Positions 20,696 to 32,140 of a stretch of 32,500 nt of DNA are shown piece by piece. The position numbers and the translations under genes are program-made. Each line of letters opens with the position of its first letter. Positions within the stretch are counted from its first letter, which is position 1. Origin of the DNA: Glandiceps talaboti (taxonomy: Eukaryota > Hemichordata > Enteropneusta > Spengelidae). The notes under the pieces were generated by a model. It was given only the letters and a program-made list of their open reading frames with translations. It ran no database searches and was not told the DNA's origin. Location of the stretch: NCBI RefSeq assembly GCF_964340395.1, contig NC_135571.1, positions 15,679,721-15,712,220 of the forward strand. Direction: 5' to 3'.

Positions 20696-21190
20696 AGTAA
20701 CTGTACATAATAAACTATTAAATGCACATAACATAGCGTTTGCACATACAATAATAGTAACTGTACATAATAAACTATTAAATGCACATAATAACATAGC
20801 GTTTGCACATACAATAATAGTAACTGTACATAATAAACTATTAAATGCACATAACATAGTGTTTGCACATACAATAATAGTAACTGTACATAATAAACTA
20901 TTAAATGCACATAATAACATAGTGTTTGCACATACAATAATAGTAACTGTACATAATAAACTATTAAATGCACATAATAACATAGTGTTAGCGCATATAA
21001 TAATAGTAACTGTACATAATAAACTATTTAATGCACATAATAACATAGTGTTAGCGCATATAATAATAGTAACTGTACATATAATAATACAGTATGCACA
21101 TAATAACTTAAGGTAAGTACATAATAAACTATTGAATGCACATGATAACACAGTATTTGCACATACAATAATAGTAATTGCACACTTAAG
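20696..21190 (-). repeat. 63-bp minisatellite B, right arm, inverted (about 8 units)
   Basis: Reverse-complement copies of the left-arm array with about twice as many units. They include the same variant unit next to the outer end (about 21085-21125). Confidence 0.92.
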
Positions 21191-21219
21191 TCAGTTGTGG
21201 CTTTCCATATAAACATGTT

Positions 21220-22904
21220 CACTGATGTATAAACACAGAATGAAAGCATTTTGAAAAAAGTTTGACACCTTTAACCCAATTTGTATCAATTTTCTTTTGA
21301 CTAGATTGTATTATTCAATCTTATTTGAGTGTCATTTCGAATGCAGGTAATGTTCCATTGTTAAGATATATGACGTTCCTCTCATTTGCATATCATTTGC
21401 ATATATTATCATCTGATATTACTCATTTAAATACTTGATTGACAGGCTTTCAATTGATAGTCATTCAGAAGTAATTCTTGTTCTATTGGATTTGAGTGCT
21501 GCGTTTGATACCATTGACCATGACATTCCATTAAATAGGCTTGAGACTCATTTTGGCATCAAAGGACTAGCATTGAATTGGTTTGCATCATACTTAAAGG
21601 GAAGGACTCAGAGTGTTATGGTAAACGGCATATCTTCAGAACCATGTGACCTTTTATATGGAGTTATACAAGGCAGTGTGCTGGGGCCAATACTATTCAC
21701 ACTGTATTGTGCCCCCCTTGAAGATATCATGAAAAAACACTCGGTCAACTTCATGATGTACGCTGACGATACGGAAGTATATGTAACCTGCAAGCAAGCT
21801 GAGTACTCAAAATTACAGATCGAAACCTGCGTAGATGAGATCTGTGAATGGATGGCCTTGAATAAACTTGTTTTAAATGACAATAAAACTGAATTAATTC
21901 ATTTTCATTCGAATTTCAGATCTCATAGACCTTTATCCGGACTCCATGTTGGAACAGAGCAAATTCCATTTTCACCCTTTGTAAGAAATCTTGAGTTTTA
22001 TTTTGACAGTGTTGCTTTAGCCCATAACCAAGTTACTCAAGTCTGCAAGTCAGTCTCGTTCGCTTTACATCGCATTGGTCGAATCCGGAATGTCTTAGAT
22101 AGCAAAACTACCGAACGATTAATTCACGCCTTCATAACATCACGTCTGGACTATTGTAACAGCTTGTACATTAATCTCCCTGACTATTTCATCAACCGGC
22201 TACAATGCATACGGAACTCAGCTGCCCGGTTGGTCACTTGCACTTGGAAATTTGAACACATAATGCCTGTCCTTGAAGAGTTACACTGGCTCCCTGTCAT
22301 CCAACGAATTGATTTTAAGGTTCTCATGCTCACATATATAAATGTCTCCACGCTCAAGCACCAACTTATCTGTGAGATATTCTCACTGTCACCAAGCCAG
22401 GAAGACTAACACGTTCTGCAATTGCGACAAAACTTGTCGAACCTCGTTAAAACCAGGAGCATTATGGAAAGCGGGCTTTTTTGATAGCTGCTCCTAGATT
22501 GTGGAATTCCCTTGACCCTACTCTTCGCAATGCACCTTCTCTGTCTACTTTTAAAACAAACCTAAAAACGCACCTATTTCGGAAAGCAGACTTTTCCATT
22601 GGGGCACAGTGAAAGTTTCTTTGTTTGTTTCATAGAATATTGCAGTTTTGTGTAATTTCAAATTTTTAGACTTTAAGTTTTATTTTTAGACTTTAAGTTT
22701 TATTTATTGGGTTACACAATTTGTCAATTTTAATCAAATGTCTAATTTTAAATGAATGTGAACGAGTATTTAGTGATTTTTACAAATGTAATGTTTTTTT
22801 ATATTTTATTTTTTATACAGTGTTTGTGTGAAGCGCATTGAGATTTTATTTGATTATGTAATGCGCTATAAAAGAAATAAATATTATTATTATTATTATT
22901 ATTG
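21220..22904 (+). mobile_element. L2-group LINE insertion with (ATT)n tail
   Basis: AACATGTT lies on both sides (21212-21219 and 22905-22912). Removing the segment rejoins the right arm of the foldback element in the order seen in its left arm. The 3' end has GAAGCGCATTGAGA, GCGCTATAAAAGAAATAAAT and ATT repeats, the usual tail of this LINE group. The first ~220 bp (21220-21440) show no coding match and may be a rearranged 5' piece. Confidence 0.8.
21440..22612 (+). pseudogene. L2-group LINE ORF2 (reverse transcriptase), 5'-truncated
   Basis: The frame at 21435-22409 carries ordered reverse-transcriptase motifs: VLLDLSAAFDTIDH (first catalytic Asp), GVIQGSVLGPILFTLY, YADDTEVY (catalytic Asp pair), LNKLVLNDNKTE, SRLDYCNSLY and LHWLPVIQRIDFKVLMLTY. 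A frameshift near 22390 leads to RLTRSAIATKLVEPR, one in-frame stop at about 22450, then AFLIAAPRLWNSLDP and FKTNLKTHLFRKADF, ending at TGA 22610-22612. The fingers domain and the endonuclease are missing (5' truncation). Only about two lesions disturb the rest, so it is a fairly young copy. The protein would prime reverse transcription at a nicked target, but this copy is dead. Confidence 0.9.
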
Positions 22905-22965
22905 AACATGTTTACCCATGTATATTACTATGTCGGCATGGTAAGACAATACTTTCTGCCGGTAA

Positions 22966-23488
22966 GGTATATACCACACATACAAAATGTACACTGGGTA
23001 TATATGTACCACACATACACTGGGTATATATGTACCACACATACACTGGGTATATATGTACCACACATACACTGGGTATATATGTACCACACATACACTG
23101 GGTATATATGTACCACACATACACTGGGTATATATGTACCACACATACACTGGGTATATATGTACCACACATACACTGGGTATATATGTACCACACATAC
23201 ACTGGGTATATATGTACCACACATACACTGAGTATATATGTACATGTACCACACATACACTGGGTATATATGTACCACACATACACTGGGTATATATGTA
23301 CCACACATACACTGGGTATATATGTACCACACATACACTGGGTATATATGTACCACACATACACTGGGTATATATGTACCACACATACACTGAGTATATA
23401 TGTACATGTACCACACATACACTGGGTATATATGTACCACACATACACTGGGTATATATGTACCACACATACACTGGGTATATATGTA
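22966..23488 (+). repeat. 26-bp minisatellite A, right part of the split array
   Basis: About 19 well-conserved units of ACACTGGGTATATATGTACC plus ACACAT. Two 32-bp variant units with ACTGAGTATATATGTACATG start near 23226 and 23388, 162 bp apart. Long open frames in all phases on both strands are artefacts of a stop-poor unit. Confidence 0.97.
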
Positions 23489-23774
23489 CATTGTATAGTA
23501 CATGCACTGTACACATAGTATAGCTACTTGTACAATATGACAGTGTTGGCTGCAAGGACTGATGATCATTCATTCACATGTTAACATAATTGTTTTTATT
23601 TGAAACTAGTAGAAGTGAAAACAATAATGTTAGAGAAATGAGTCTATGTATGTAATGCTTCAAATTCACTACTACAAATAATTCTAATAATCAAGTCTTG
23701 GAAGTGTCTTGATTAGTTAAAGACAACAAACCATCTATCATAGGTGTAGGTGTCTCTTTCTCATGTTCTACATT
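23489..23774. other. Spacer; one weak minus-strand open stretch
   Basis: The minus strand from about 23790 to 23690 stays open for 32 codons (PYDHFNVEHEKETPTP, then a stop). It has no family match that I know and no convincing acceptor in phase with the candidate exon at 25459-25568. Confidence 0.3.
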
Positions 23775-25419
23775 AAAGTGATCATACGGATGAGGATTGC
23801 AGATTTATTTTGGATTTTTAATTTCCAAAACAATTTTATCATGGCTTCCTACTTAAAAAATTAATGTAAAACAACATATACAACATATACCAAGTCTGTG
23901 TTTGTAACTCAATGTAAAACAACATATACCAAGTCTGTGTTTATAACTCAATGTAAAACAACATATACCAAGTCTGTGTTTGTAACTCAATGTAAAACAA
24001 CATATACCAAGTCTGTGTTTGTAACTCAATGTAAAACAACATATACCAAGTCAATGTTTGTAACTCAATGTAAAACAACATATGCCAAGTCTGTGTTTGT
24101 AACTCAATGTAAAACAACATATACCAAGTCTGTGTTTGTAACTCAATGTAAAACAACATATACCAAGTCTGTGTTTGTAACTCAATGTAAAACAACATAT
24201 ACCAAGTCTGTGTTTGTAACTCAATGTAAAACAACATATACCAAGTCAATGTTTGTAACTCAATGTAAAACAAACATATACCAAGTCTATGTTTGTAACT
24301 CAATGTAAAACAACATATATCAAGTCTGTGTTTGTAACTCAATGTAAAACAAACATATACCAAGTCTATGTTTGTAACTCAGTGTAAAACAACATATACC
24401 AAGTCTGTGTTTGTAACTCAATGTAAAACAACATATACCAAGTCTGTGTTTGTAACTCAATGTAAAACATATACCAAGTCTGTGTTTGTAACTCAATGTA
24501 AAACAACATATACCAAGTCTGTGTTTGTAACTCAGTGTAAAACAACATATACCAAGTCTGTGTTTGTAACTCAGTGTAAAACAACATATATCAAGTCTGT
24601 GTTTGTAACTCAGTGTAAAACAACATATACCAAGTCTGTGTTTGTAACTCAATGTAAAACAACATATACCAAGTCTGTGTTTGTAACTCAATGTAAAACA
24701 ACATATACCAAGTCTGTGTTTGTAACTCAGTGTAAAACAACATATACCAAGTCTGTGTTTGTAACTCAGTGTAAAACAACATATACCAAGTCTGTGTTTG
24801 TAACTCAATGTAAAACAACATATACCAAGTCTATGTTTGTAACTCAGTGTAAAACAACATATACCAAGTCTGTGTTTGTAACTCAGTGTAAAACAACATA
24901 TACCAAGTCTGTGTTTGTAACTCAATGTAAAACAACATATATCAAGTCTGTGTTTGTAACTCAATGTAAAACAACATATACCAAGTCTGTGTTTGTAACT
25001 CAATGTAAAACAACATATACCAAGTCTGTGTTTGTAACTCAATGTAAAACAACATATACCAAGTCTGTGTTTGTAACTCAGTGTAAAACAACATATACCA
25101 AGTCTATGTTTGTAACTCAATGTAAAACAACATATACCAAGTCTGTGTTTGTAACTCAATGTAAAACAACATATACCAAGTCTGTGTTTGTAACTCAATG
25201 TAAAACAACATATACCAAGTCTGTGTTTGTAACTCAGTAAATTACACAAGGATATTCAATGTAAAATGTACTTTACAAATTTTTCACACATTTTTTAGCT
25301 TTTTGCAATGAATTGGGTTACAAACAAGGACTTGGTGTGTGTTGTTTTACATTAATTTGTCAAGTAGGAAGCCATAAAAATACAAAATAAATAATCAATC
25401 CTCATCCATATGGCCACTT
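23775..25419. mobile_element. Inverted-repeat element containing an expanded 39-bp array
   Basis: The left arm (23775-23880) reads AAAGTGATCATACGGATGAG, TTTATTTTGGATTTTTA, ATGGCTTCCTACTT, ATTAATGTAAAACAACA. The right arm (about 25300-25419), on the minus strand, reads AAGTGGCCATATGGATGAGG, TTTATTTTGTATTTTTATGG, CTTCCTACTTG, ATTAATGTAAAACAACA and then ACACCAAGTCC, TTGTTTGTAACCCAATT. That last piece is a single diverged unit of the array that fills 23880-25240, here in inverse orientation. The array therefore appears to derive from the inner part of the inverted repeat. The end AAGTGGCCATATGGATGAG also occurs at 7258. No transposase is present. Confidence 0.7.
23880..25240 (+). repeat. 39-bp minisatellite array, about 35 copies
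   Basis: The unit is AACAACATATACCAAGTCTG plus TGTTTGTAACTCAATGTAA. Variation is mostly single-base (CAATG/CAGTG, CTGTG/CTATG/CAATG, CATATACC/CATATATC), plus a few 1-3-bp indels near 24267, 24353 and 24469. It is open on both strands because 39 is a multiple of three; I regard these frames as artefacts. Confidence 0.97.
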
Positions 25420-25458
25420 CTTATCTCTGATATCAGGAGTACCATACTCTTTCCTTAC
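25420..25458 (-). other. Presumed intron start beside the candidate exon
   Basis: On the minus strand the sequence after the candidate exon begins GTAAGG and then runs into the inverted-repeat element at 25419. Confidence 0.3.
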
Positions 25459-25568
25459 CTTTCCTTTCCGACAAAATTCTTTAATTTGCTTAACAGTGGT
25501 TGTAGCCATGTCATATCATGTTTTCACAAAGATCTTCCTAATTCATGTACACTTATCTCGAAGGTTCT
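25459..25568 (-). CDS. Candidate host exon with start codon (partial, unrecognised protein)
   Basis: On the minus strand a pyrimidine-rich tract and acceptor (GTTTATTTCAG) precede position 25568, and a near-consensus donor (AAAG then GTAAGG) follows position 25459. This defines a 110-bp exon. It holds an ATG at 25507-25509 in a good context (GACATGG, purine at -3 and G at +4). The ATG opens exactly 17 codons, MATTTVKQIKEFCRKGK, before the donor, leaving phase 0. That is the arrangement expected of a second exon with 5' UTR and start codon. I do not recognise the protein. The next exon would lie to the left, beyond the repeat arrays or outside the window; I could not find it. It could also be a chance arrangement or a transposon remnant. 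Confidence 0.35.
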
Positions 25569-25796
25569 CTGAAATAAACAAAATTTGATTTGAATGAGAG
25601 CAGTATAACAAGTGAATGAAATGTGTATGTATCGTTAGAATCTACACATTAAATACAACTAGGTGTCTTTGGTTTTGTAGCTGGTATGCGTTATACTGTC
25701 AAGTATTTTATTTATTTACTTTATTCACTTATTCAAAAGACAGGCAGACCACACAGGTGAACATTTAAAAAACAAATATACATAGAAATACAAGAC
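25569..25796. other. Spacer without recognisable feature
   Basis: AT-rich sequence leading into the 33-bp array, no coding signal. Confidence 0.35.
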
Positions 25797-26351
25797 CCTA
25801 TAAAGACCCATCAACCCTATATCTCTAACCCTATAAAGACCCATGGACCCTATATCTCTAACCCTATAAAGACCCATCAACCCTATATCTCTAACCCTAT
25901 AAAGACCCATCAACCCTATATCTCTAACCCTATAAAGACCCATCAACCCTAAATCTCTAACCCTATAAAGACCCATCAACCCTATATCTCTAACCCTATA
26001 AAGACCCATCAACTCTATATCTCTAACCCTATAAAGACCCATCAACTCTATATCTCTAACCCTATAAAGACCCATCAACCCTATATCTCTAACCCTATAA
26101 AGACCCATCAACCCTATATCTCTAACCCTATAGACACCCATCAACCCTATATCTCTAACCCTATAAAGACCCATCAACCCTATATCTCTAACCCCATAAA
26201 GACCCATCAACCCTATATCTCTAACCCTATAAAGACCCATGGACCCTATATCTCTAACCCTATAAAGACCCATCAACCCTATATCTCTAACCCTATAAAG
26301 ACCCATCAACCCTATATCTCTAACCCTATAAACACCCATCAACCCTATATT
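25797..26351 (-). repeat. 33-bp minisatellite, left part of a split array (about 17 units)
   Basis: The unit is ACCCTATAAAGACCCATCAA plus CCCTATATCTCTA. Variants are ATCAACCC, ATCAACTC, ATGGACCC, CCCCATAAAG and TATAGACACC. Interrupted by a SINE at 26352. Confidence 0.97.
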
Positions 26352-26640
26352 TATAGGGGTTGTCGGTGGCCGAGCGGTTAGCTCGTACGCCTCTTACCTC
26401 TGCAGTCTGGGTTCGAACCCGCCTGGTGTCGGCTGGGTTTGATTTAAAATTTAACCAGGTCTGTATGTAAGAAGGGTGATGCTCAGTTTGACCCTGCCGA
26501 ACAACGCAGGTTTTCCCCGGGTACTCCGGTTTCCTCCTGCTTCTTCAACACTAGGGCACTAGGGCGCTGCTCTTGCGGCGACCATTCAAAACAAATTTCC
26601 GAATTTATTTGGACGAATAAAGATTATTATTATTATTATT
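26352..26640 (+). mobile_element. tRNA-derived SINE inserted in the 33-bp array
   Basis: The tRNA-like head has an A box TGGCCGAGCGG (26367-26377) and a B box GGTTCGAACCC (26410-26420), the two internal RNA polymerase III promoter parts. The A box form resembles tRNA-Leu/Ser. The body contains GGTTTTCCCCGGGTACTCCG and TTTCCTCCTGC (26509-26540), a core I recall from deeply conserved animal SINEs. The tail is AATAAAG followed by (ATT)n to 26640. Array sequence continues on both sides. The ATT tail matches that of the L2-group LINEs in the window, which suggests they supply its reverse transcriptase. Target duplication is at most two or three bases. Confidence 0.85.
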
Positions 26641-28705
26641 ATCTCTAACCCCATAAAGACCCATCAACCCTATATCTCTAACCCCATAAAGACCCATCAA
26701 CCCTATATCTCTAACCCTATAGACACCCATCAACTCTATATCTCTAACCCCATAAAGACCCATCAACCCTATATCTCTAACCCTATAAACACCCATCAAC
26801 TCTATATCTCTAACCCTATAAAGACCCATGGATCCTATATCTCTAACCCTATAAAGACCCATGGACCCTATATCTCTAACCCTATAAAGACCCATGGACC
26901 CTATATCTCTAACCCCATAAAGACCCATCAACCCTAAATCTCTAACCCTATAAAGACCCATCAACCCTATATCTCTAACCCTATAAAGACCCATCAACTC
27001 TATATCTCTAACCCTATAAAGACCCATCAACCCTATATCTCTAACCCCATAAAGACCCATCAACTCTATATCTCTAACCCCATAAAGACCCATCAACTCT
27101 ATATCTCTAACCCTATAAAGACCCATCAACCCTATATCTCTAACCCTATAAAGACCCATCAACTCTATATCTCTAACCCTATAAAGACCCATGGACCCTA
27201 TATCTCTAACCCTATAAAGACCCATCAACCCTATATCTCTAACCCCATAAAGACCCATGGACCCAATATCTCTAACCCTATAAAGACCCATCAACTCTAT
27301 ATCTCTAACCCTATAAAGACCCATCAACCCTATATCTCTAACCCTATAAACACCCATCAACTCTATATCTCTAACCCTATAAAGACCCATCAACCCTATA
27401 TCTCTAACCCTATAAAGACCCATGGACCCTATATCTCTAACCCCATAAAGACCCATCAACCCTATATCTCTAACCCTATAAAGACCCATCAACCCTATAT
27501 CTCTAACCCTATAAAGACCCATCAACCCTATATCTCTAACCCTATAAAGACCCATGGACCCTATATCTCTAACCCCATAAAGACCCATCAACCCTATATC
27601 TCTAACCCTATAAAGACCCATCAACCCTATATCTCTAACCCTATAAAGACCCATCAACTCTATATCTCTAACCCTATAAAGACCCATGGACCCTATATCT
27701 CTAACCCTATAAAGACCCATCAACCCTATATCTCTAACCCCATAAAGACCCATGGACCCAATATCTCTAACCCTATAAAGACCCATCAACTCTATATCTC
27801 TAACCCTATAAAGACCCATCAACCCTATATCTCTAACCCTATAAAGACCCATCAACTCTATATCTCTAACCCTATAAAGACCCATGGACCCTATATCTCT
27901 AACCCTATAAAGACCCATCAACCCTATATCTCTAACCCTATAAAGACCCATGGACCCTATATCTCTAACCCCATAAAGACCCATCAACCCTATATCTCTA
28001 ACCCTATAAAGACCCATGGACCCTATATCTCTAACCCTATAAAGACCCATCAACTCTATATCTCTAACCCTATAAAGACCCATGGACCCTATATCTCTAA
28101 CCCTATAAAGACCCATGGACCCTATATCTCTAACCCTATAAAGACCCATCAACTCTATATCTCTAACCCTATAAAGACCCATCAACCCTATATCTCTAAC
28201 CCTATAAAGACCCATGGACCCTATATCTCTAACCCTATAAAGACCCATCAACTCTATATCTCTAACCCTATAAAGACCCATGGACCCTATATCTCTAACC
28301 CTATAAACACCCATGGACCCTATATCTCTAACCCTATAAAGACCCATCAACTCTATATCTCTAACCCTATAAAGACCCATGGACCCTATATCTCTAACCC
28401 TATAAAGACCTATCAACCCTATATCTCTAACCCTATAAAGACCCATCAACCCTATATCTCTAACCCTATAAAGACCCATCAACCCTATATCTCTAACCCT
28501 ATAAAGACCCATCAACCCTATATCTCTAACCCTATAAAGACCCATCAACTCTATATCTCTAACCCTATAAAGACCCATGGACCCTATATCTCTAACCCTA
28601 TAAAGACCCATCAACCCTATATCTCTAACCCTATAAAGACCCATCAACCCTATATCTCTAACCCTATAAAGACCCATGGACCCTATATCTCTAACCCTAT
28701 AAAGA
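26641..28705 (-). repeat. 33-bp minisatellite, right part of a split array (about 62 units)
   Basis: Same unit as 25797-26351. Minus-strand translation gives an 11-residue cycle (GLYRVRDIGLM) for 690 codons, which I treat as an artefact of a 33-bp unit without stops. The rare unit GGACCCAATATC occurs twice, 495 bp apart (15 units), marking an internal segmental duplication. Confidence 0.97.
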
Positions 28706-28797
28706 AAGATCTTAAGATTTGATGAAGGATAGTACTAGACTAACCAACTCATTCAAGTCCACATAATATTAAATTTAGTCCTACAAATAAAATACAA
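28706..28797. other. Short spacer
   Basis: AT-rich sequence between the array and a LINE/SINE tail, nothing recognised. Confidence 0.3.
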
Positions 28798-28960
28798 AAT
28801 AATAATAATAATGTTGGTTTCTTATATAGCGCTTTCCCACTCCGTGCTCAAAGCGCTTTACAATTATTACCCCTGGCTCGGATCAGAATGGCACAACGGC
28901 CCTTTAGTCTTCCTCAACTCCCCGGGGAGCATACAATCCATGTATGGATGTCTACAGCTA
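28798..28960 (-). mobile_element. LINE/SINE 3'-tail remnant ending in (ATT)n, minus strand
   Basis: On the minus strand it reads TTGTAAAGCGCTTTGAGCAC, GGAAAGCGCTATATAAGAAA and then ATT repeats (28811-28799 region). This AGCGCTTTGAG / GCGCTATATAA pattern is a common 3' tail of L2/CR1-group elements and their SINEs. The 5' limit is uncertain. Confidence 0.6.
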
Positions 28961-28988
28961 TAATAAGGTTTGTTGAGTCATATCACAT

Positions 28989-29042
28989 AGGTCATGCGAC
29001 ATCATTAGGTCATGTGACATCATTAGGTCATGTGACGTCATC
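28989..29042 (+). repeat. Three 18-bp repeats with E-box-like and CRE motifs
   Basis: AGGTCATGCGACATCATT, AGGTCATGTGACATCATT and AGGTCATGTGACGTCATC are adjacent. The last two contain TCATGTGA, and the third contains TGACGTCA (29033-29040), followed by CAGCTG. The motifs match bHLH-type and CREB/ATF-type sites. Regulatory use is not shown by sequence alone. Confidence 0.6.
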
Positions 29043-29240
29043 ACAGCTGATTTAATAATCAACATCAGTGCCTGTTACACTATGGTACAATAAACTATAA
29101 ATCATATTCTTAAAGAGACATGGTCTGCAACGGCTAAGTAGTTTTTGTCATTTTTGTTTTATATTTTACCCTTCACTCCCACTATTTACTACTGTCATAT
29201 TGTATTACAGTGCATTGCTAATCATGCCACATGAATAAAT

Positions 29241-30332
<1,092 letters not shown>

Positions 30333-30419
30333 AAATGATGTCATTTATACTTATACATTATATAGTATCACAGCAGTTTATACAAACAGTAGAAGTTTTG
30401 CAATGATATAGTACATCAT

Positions 30420-32140
30420 ATAGGAACTAGGCTACTAAACATTCAACAAGTGACACTCGTATAGGAATTAGACTAAGTGTAATATTTATAATACATCGTA
30501 TAGGAACTAGACTAAGTGTAGTAAATATAACACATTGTATAGGAACTAGACTAAGTGTAGTAAATATAACACATCATATAGGAACTAGACTAAGTGTAGT
30601 AATTATAACATATTGTATAGGAAGTAGACTAAGTGTAGTAATTATAACATATTGTATAGGAACTAGACTAAGTGTAGTAATTATAACACATCGTATAGGA
30701 ACTAGACTAAGTGTAGTAAATATAACACATTGTATAGGAACTATACTAAGTGTAGTAATTATAACATATTGTATAGGAACTAGACTAAGTGTAGTAATTA
30801 TAACATATTGTATAGGAACTAGACTAAGTGTAGTAATTATAACACATTATATAGGAACTAGACTAAGTGTAGTAATTATAACACATTGTATAGGAACTAG
30901 ACTAAGTGTAGTAATTATAACACATTGTATAGGAACTAGACTAAGTGTAGTAATTATAACATATTGTATAGGAACTAGACTAAGTGTAGTAATTATAACA
31001 CATCATATAGGAACTAGACTAAGTGTAGTAAATATAACACATCGTATAGGAACTAGACTAAGTGTAGTAATTATAACACATCGTATAGGAACTAGACTAA
31101 GTGTAGTAATTATAACACATCATATAGGAACTAGACTAAGTGTAGTAATTATAACACATCATATAGGAACTAGACTAAGTGTAGGAATTATAACACATCG
31201 TATAGGAACTAGACTAAGTGTAGGAATTATAACACATCGTATAGGAACTAGACTAAGTGTAGTAAATATAACACATTGTATAGGAACAAGACTAAGTGCA
31301 GTAATTATAATACATCGTATAGGAACTAGACTAAGTGTAGTAATTATAACACATTGTATAGGAACAAGACTAAGTGCAGTAATTATAACACATCATATAG
31401 GAACTAGACTAAGTGTAGTAAATATAACATATTGTATAGGAACTAGACTAAGTGTAGTAATTATAACACATCATATAGGAACTAGACTAAGTGTAGTAAA
31501 TATAACACATCATATAGGAACTAGACTAAGTGTAGTAATTATAACATATTGTATAGGAACTAGACTAAGTGTAGTAATTATAACACATTGTATAGGAACT
31601 AGACTAAGTGTAGTAATTATAACACATCGTATAGGAACTAGACTAAGTGTAGTAATTATAACACATCATATAGGAACTAGACTAAGTGTAGGAATTATAA
31701 CACATCGTATAGGAACTAGACTAAGTGTAGTAATTATAACACATTGTATAGGAACTAGACTAAGTGTAGTAATTATAACACATTGTATAGGAACTAGACT
31801 AAGTGTAGGAATTATAACACATCATATAGGAACTAGACTAAGTGTAGTAATTATAACACATCGTATAGGAACTAGACTAAGTGTAGTAATTATAACACAT
31901 CGTATAGGAACTAGACTAAGTGTAGTAATTATAACATATCGTATAGGAACTAGACTAAGTGTAGTAATTATAACACATCGTATAGGAACTAGACTAAGTG
32001 TAGTAATTTTAACATATCGTATAGGAACTAGACTAAGTGTAGGAATTATAACACATCATATAGGAACTAGACTAAGTGTAGGAATTATAACACATCGTAT
32101 AGGAACTAGACTAAGTGTAGGAATTATAACACATCGAACT
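30420..32140 (+). repeat. 39-bp minisatellite array, about 44 copies
   Basis: The unit is AGGAACTAGACTAAGTGTAG plus TAATTATAACACATCGTAT. Variation sits in CATC(G/A)TAT versus CATTGTAT versus ATATTGTAT, TAATT versus TAAAT, and GTAGTA versus GTAGGA. It is unrelated in sequence to the other 39-bp array. GTAGGA units concentrate toward the right end. Confidence 0.97.

Larger units (their letters stand above)
19604..22965. mobile_element. Foldback-type element with minisatellite-bearing inverted arms
   Basis: The outer arm at 19604-19690 (ACCGACAGAAAGTATTGTCG onward, then CATGGGTAAACATATGG and AAAGCCACAACTGACTTAAG) is inverted at 21174-21211 plus 22906-22965, these two right-arm pieces being split by a LINE. 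The inner arms are 63-bp arrays in inverse orientation (19688-19975 and 20696-21190). The unusual segment CTTACCTTAAGTTATTATGT is at the same arm position on both sides. GGTATATA borders both outer ends (19596-19603, 22966-22973). The flanking 26-bp arrays are collinear, so the element inserted into a pre-existing array. The layout recalls Foldback elements. No transposase was seen in the 720-bp centre. Confidence 0.75.

Noticed and set aside
20390-20710. 106-codon frame in the centre of the foldback element
   Set aside because: Low-complexity T-runs encode most of it, and it runs into the inverted array; no family motif seen.
22899-23573. Several 160-224-codon frames on both strands in the 26-bp array
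   Set aside because: A 26-bp unit without stops cycles through all three phases, so every frame is open; not a gene.
23690-23790. 32-codon open stretch on the minus strand as the next exon after 25459-25568
   Set aside because: No acceptor in the right phase was found before it, and the length is compatible with chance.
15230-25240. CRISPR-like appearance of regularly spaced repeats
   Set aside because: There are no unique spacers; units are directly tandem, and the context is an animal genome.
24320-25249. Open frames of ~300 codons on both strands in the 39-bp array
   Set aside because: Both strands are open because the unit lacks stops in those phases; simultaneous openness on both strands argues against coding.
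26358-26432. Functional tRNA gene
   Set aside because: A and B boxes are present, but the sequence continues into a SINE body and ATT tail, and a clean cloverleaf with matching acceptor stem is not evident.
26605-28677. 690-codon minus-strand open frame with an 11-residue repeat
   Set aside because: The 33-bp unit is a multiple of three and has no stop in this phase; there is no promoter, non-repeat domain or conserved start. It is treated as a minisatellite.
25797-28705. Possible interstitial telomere-like array because units contain CTAACCCTA
   Set aside because: The unit is 33 bp with only one partial telomere-like match; no consecutive CCCTAA repeats occur.
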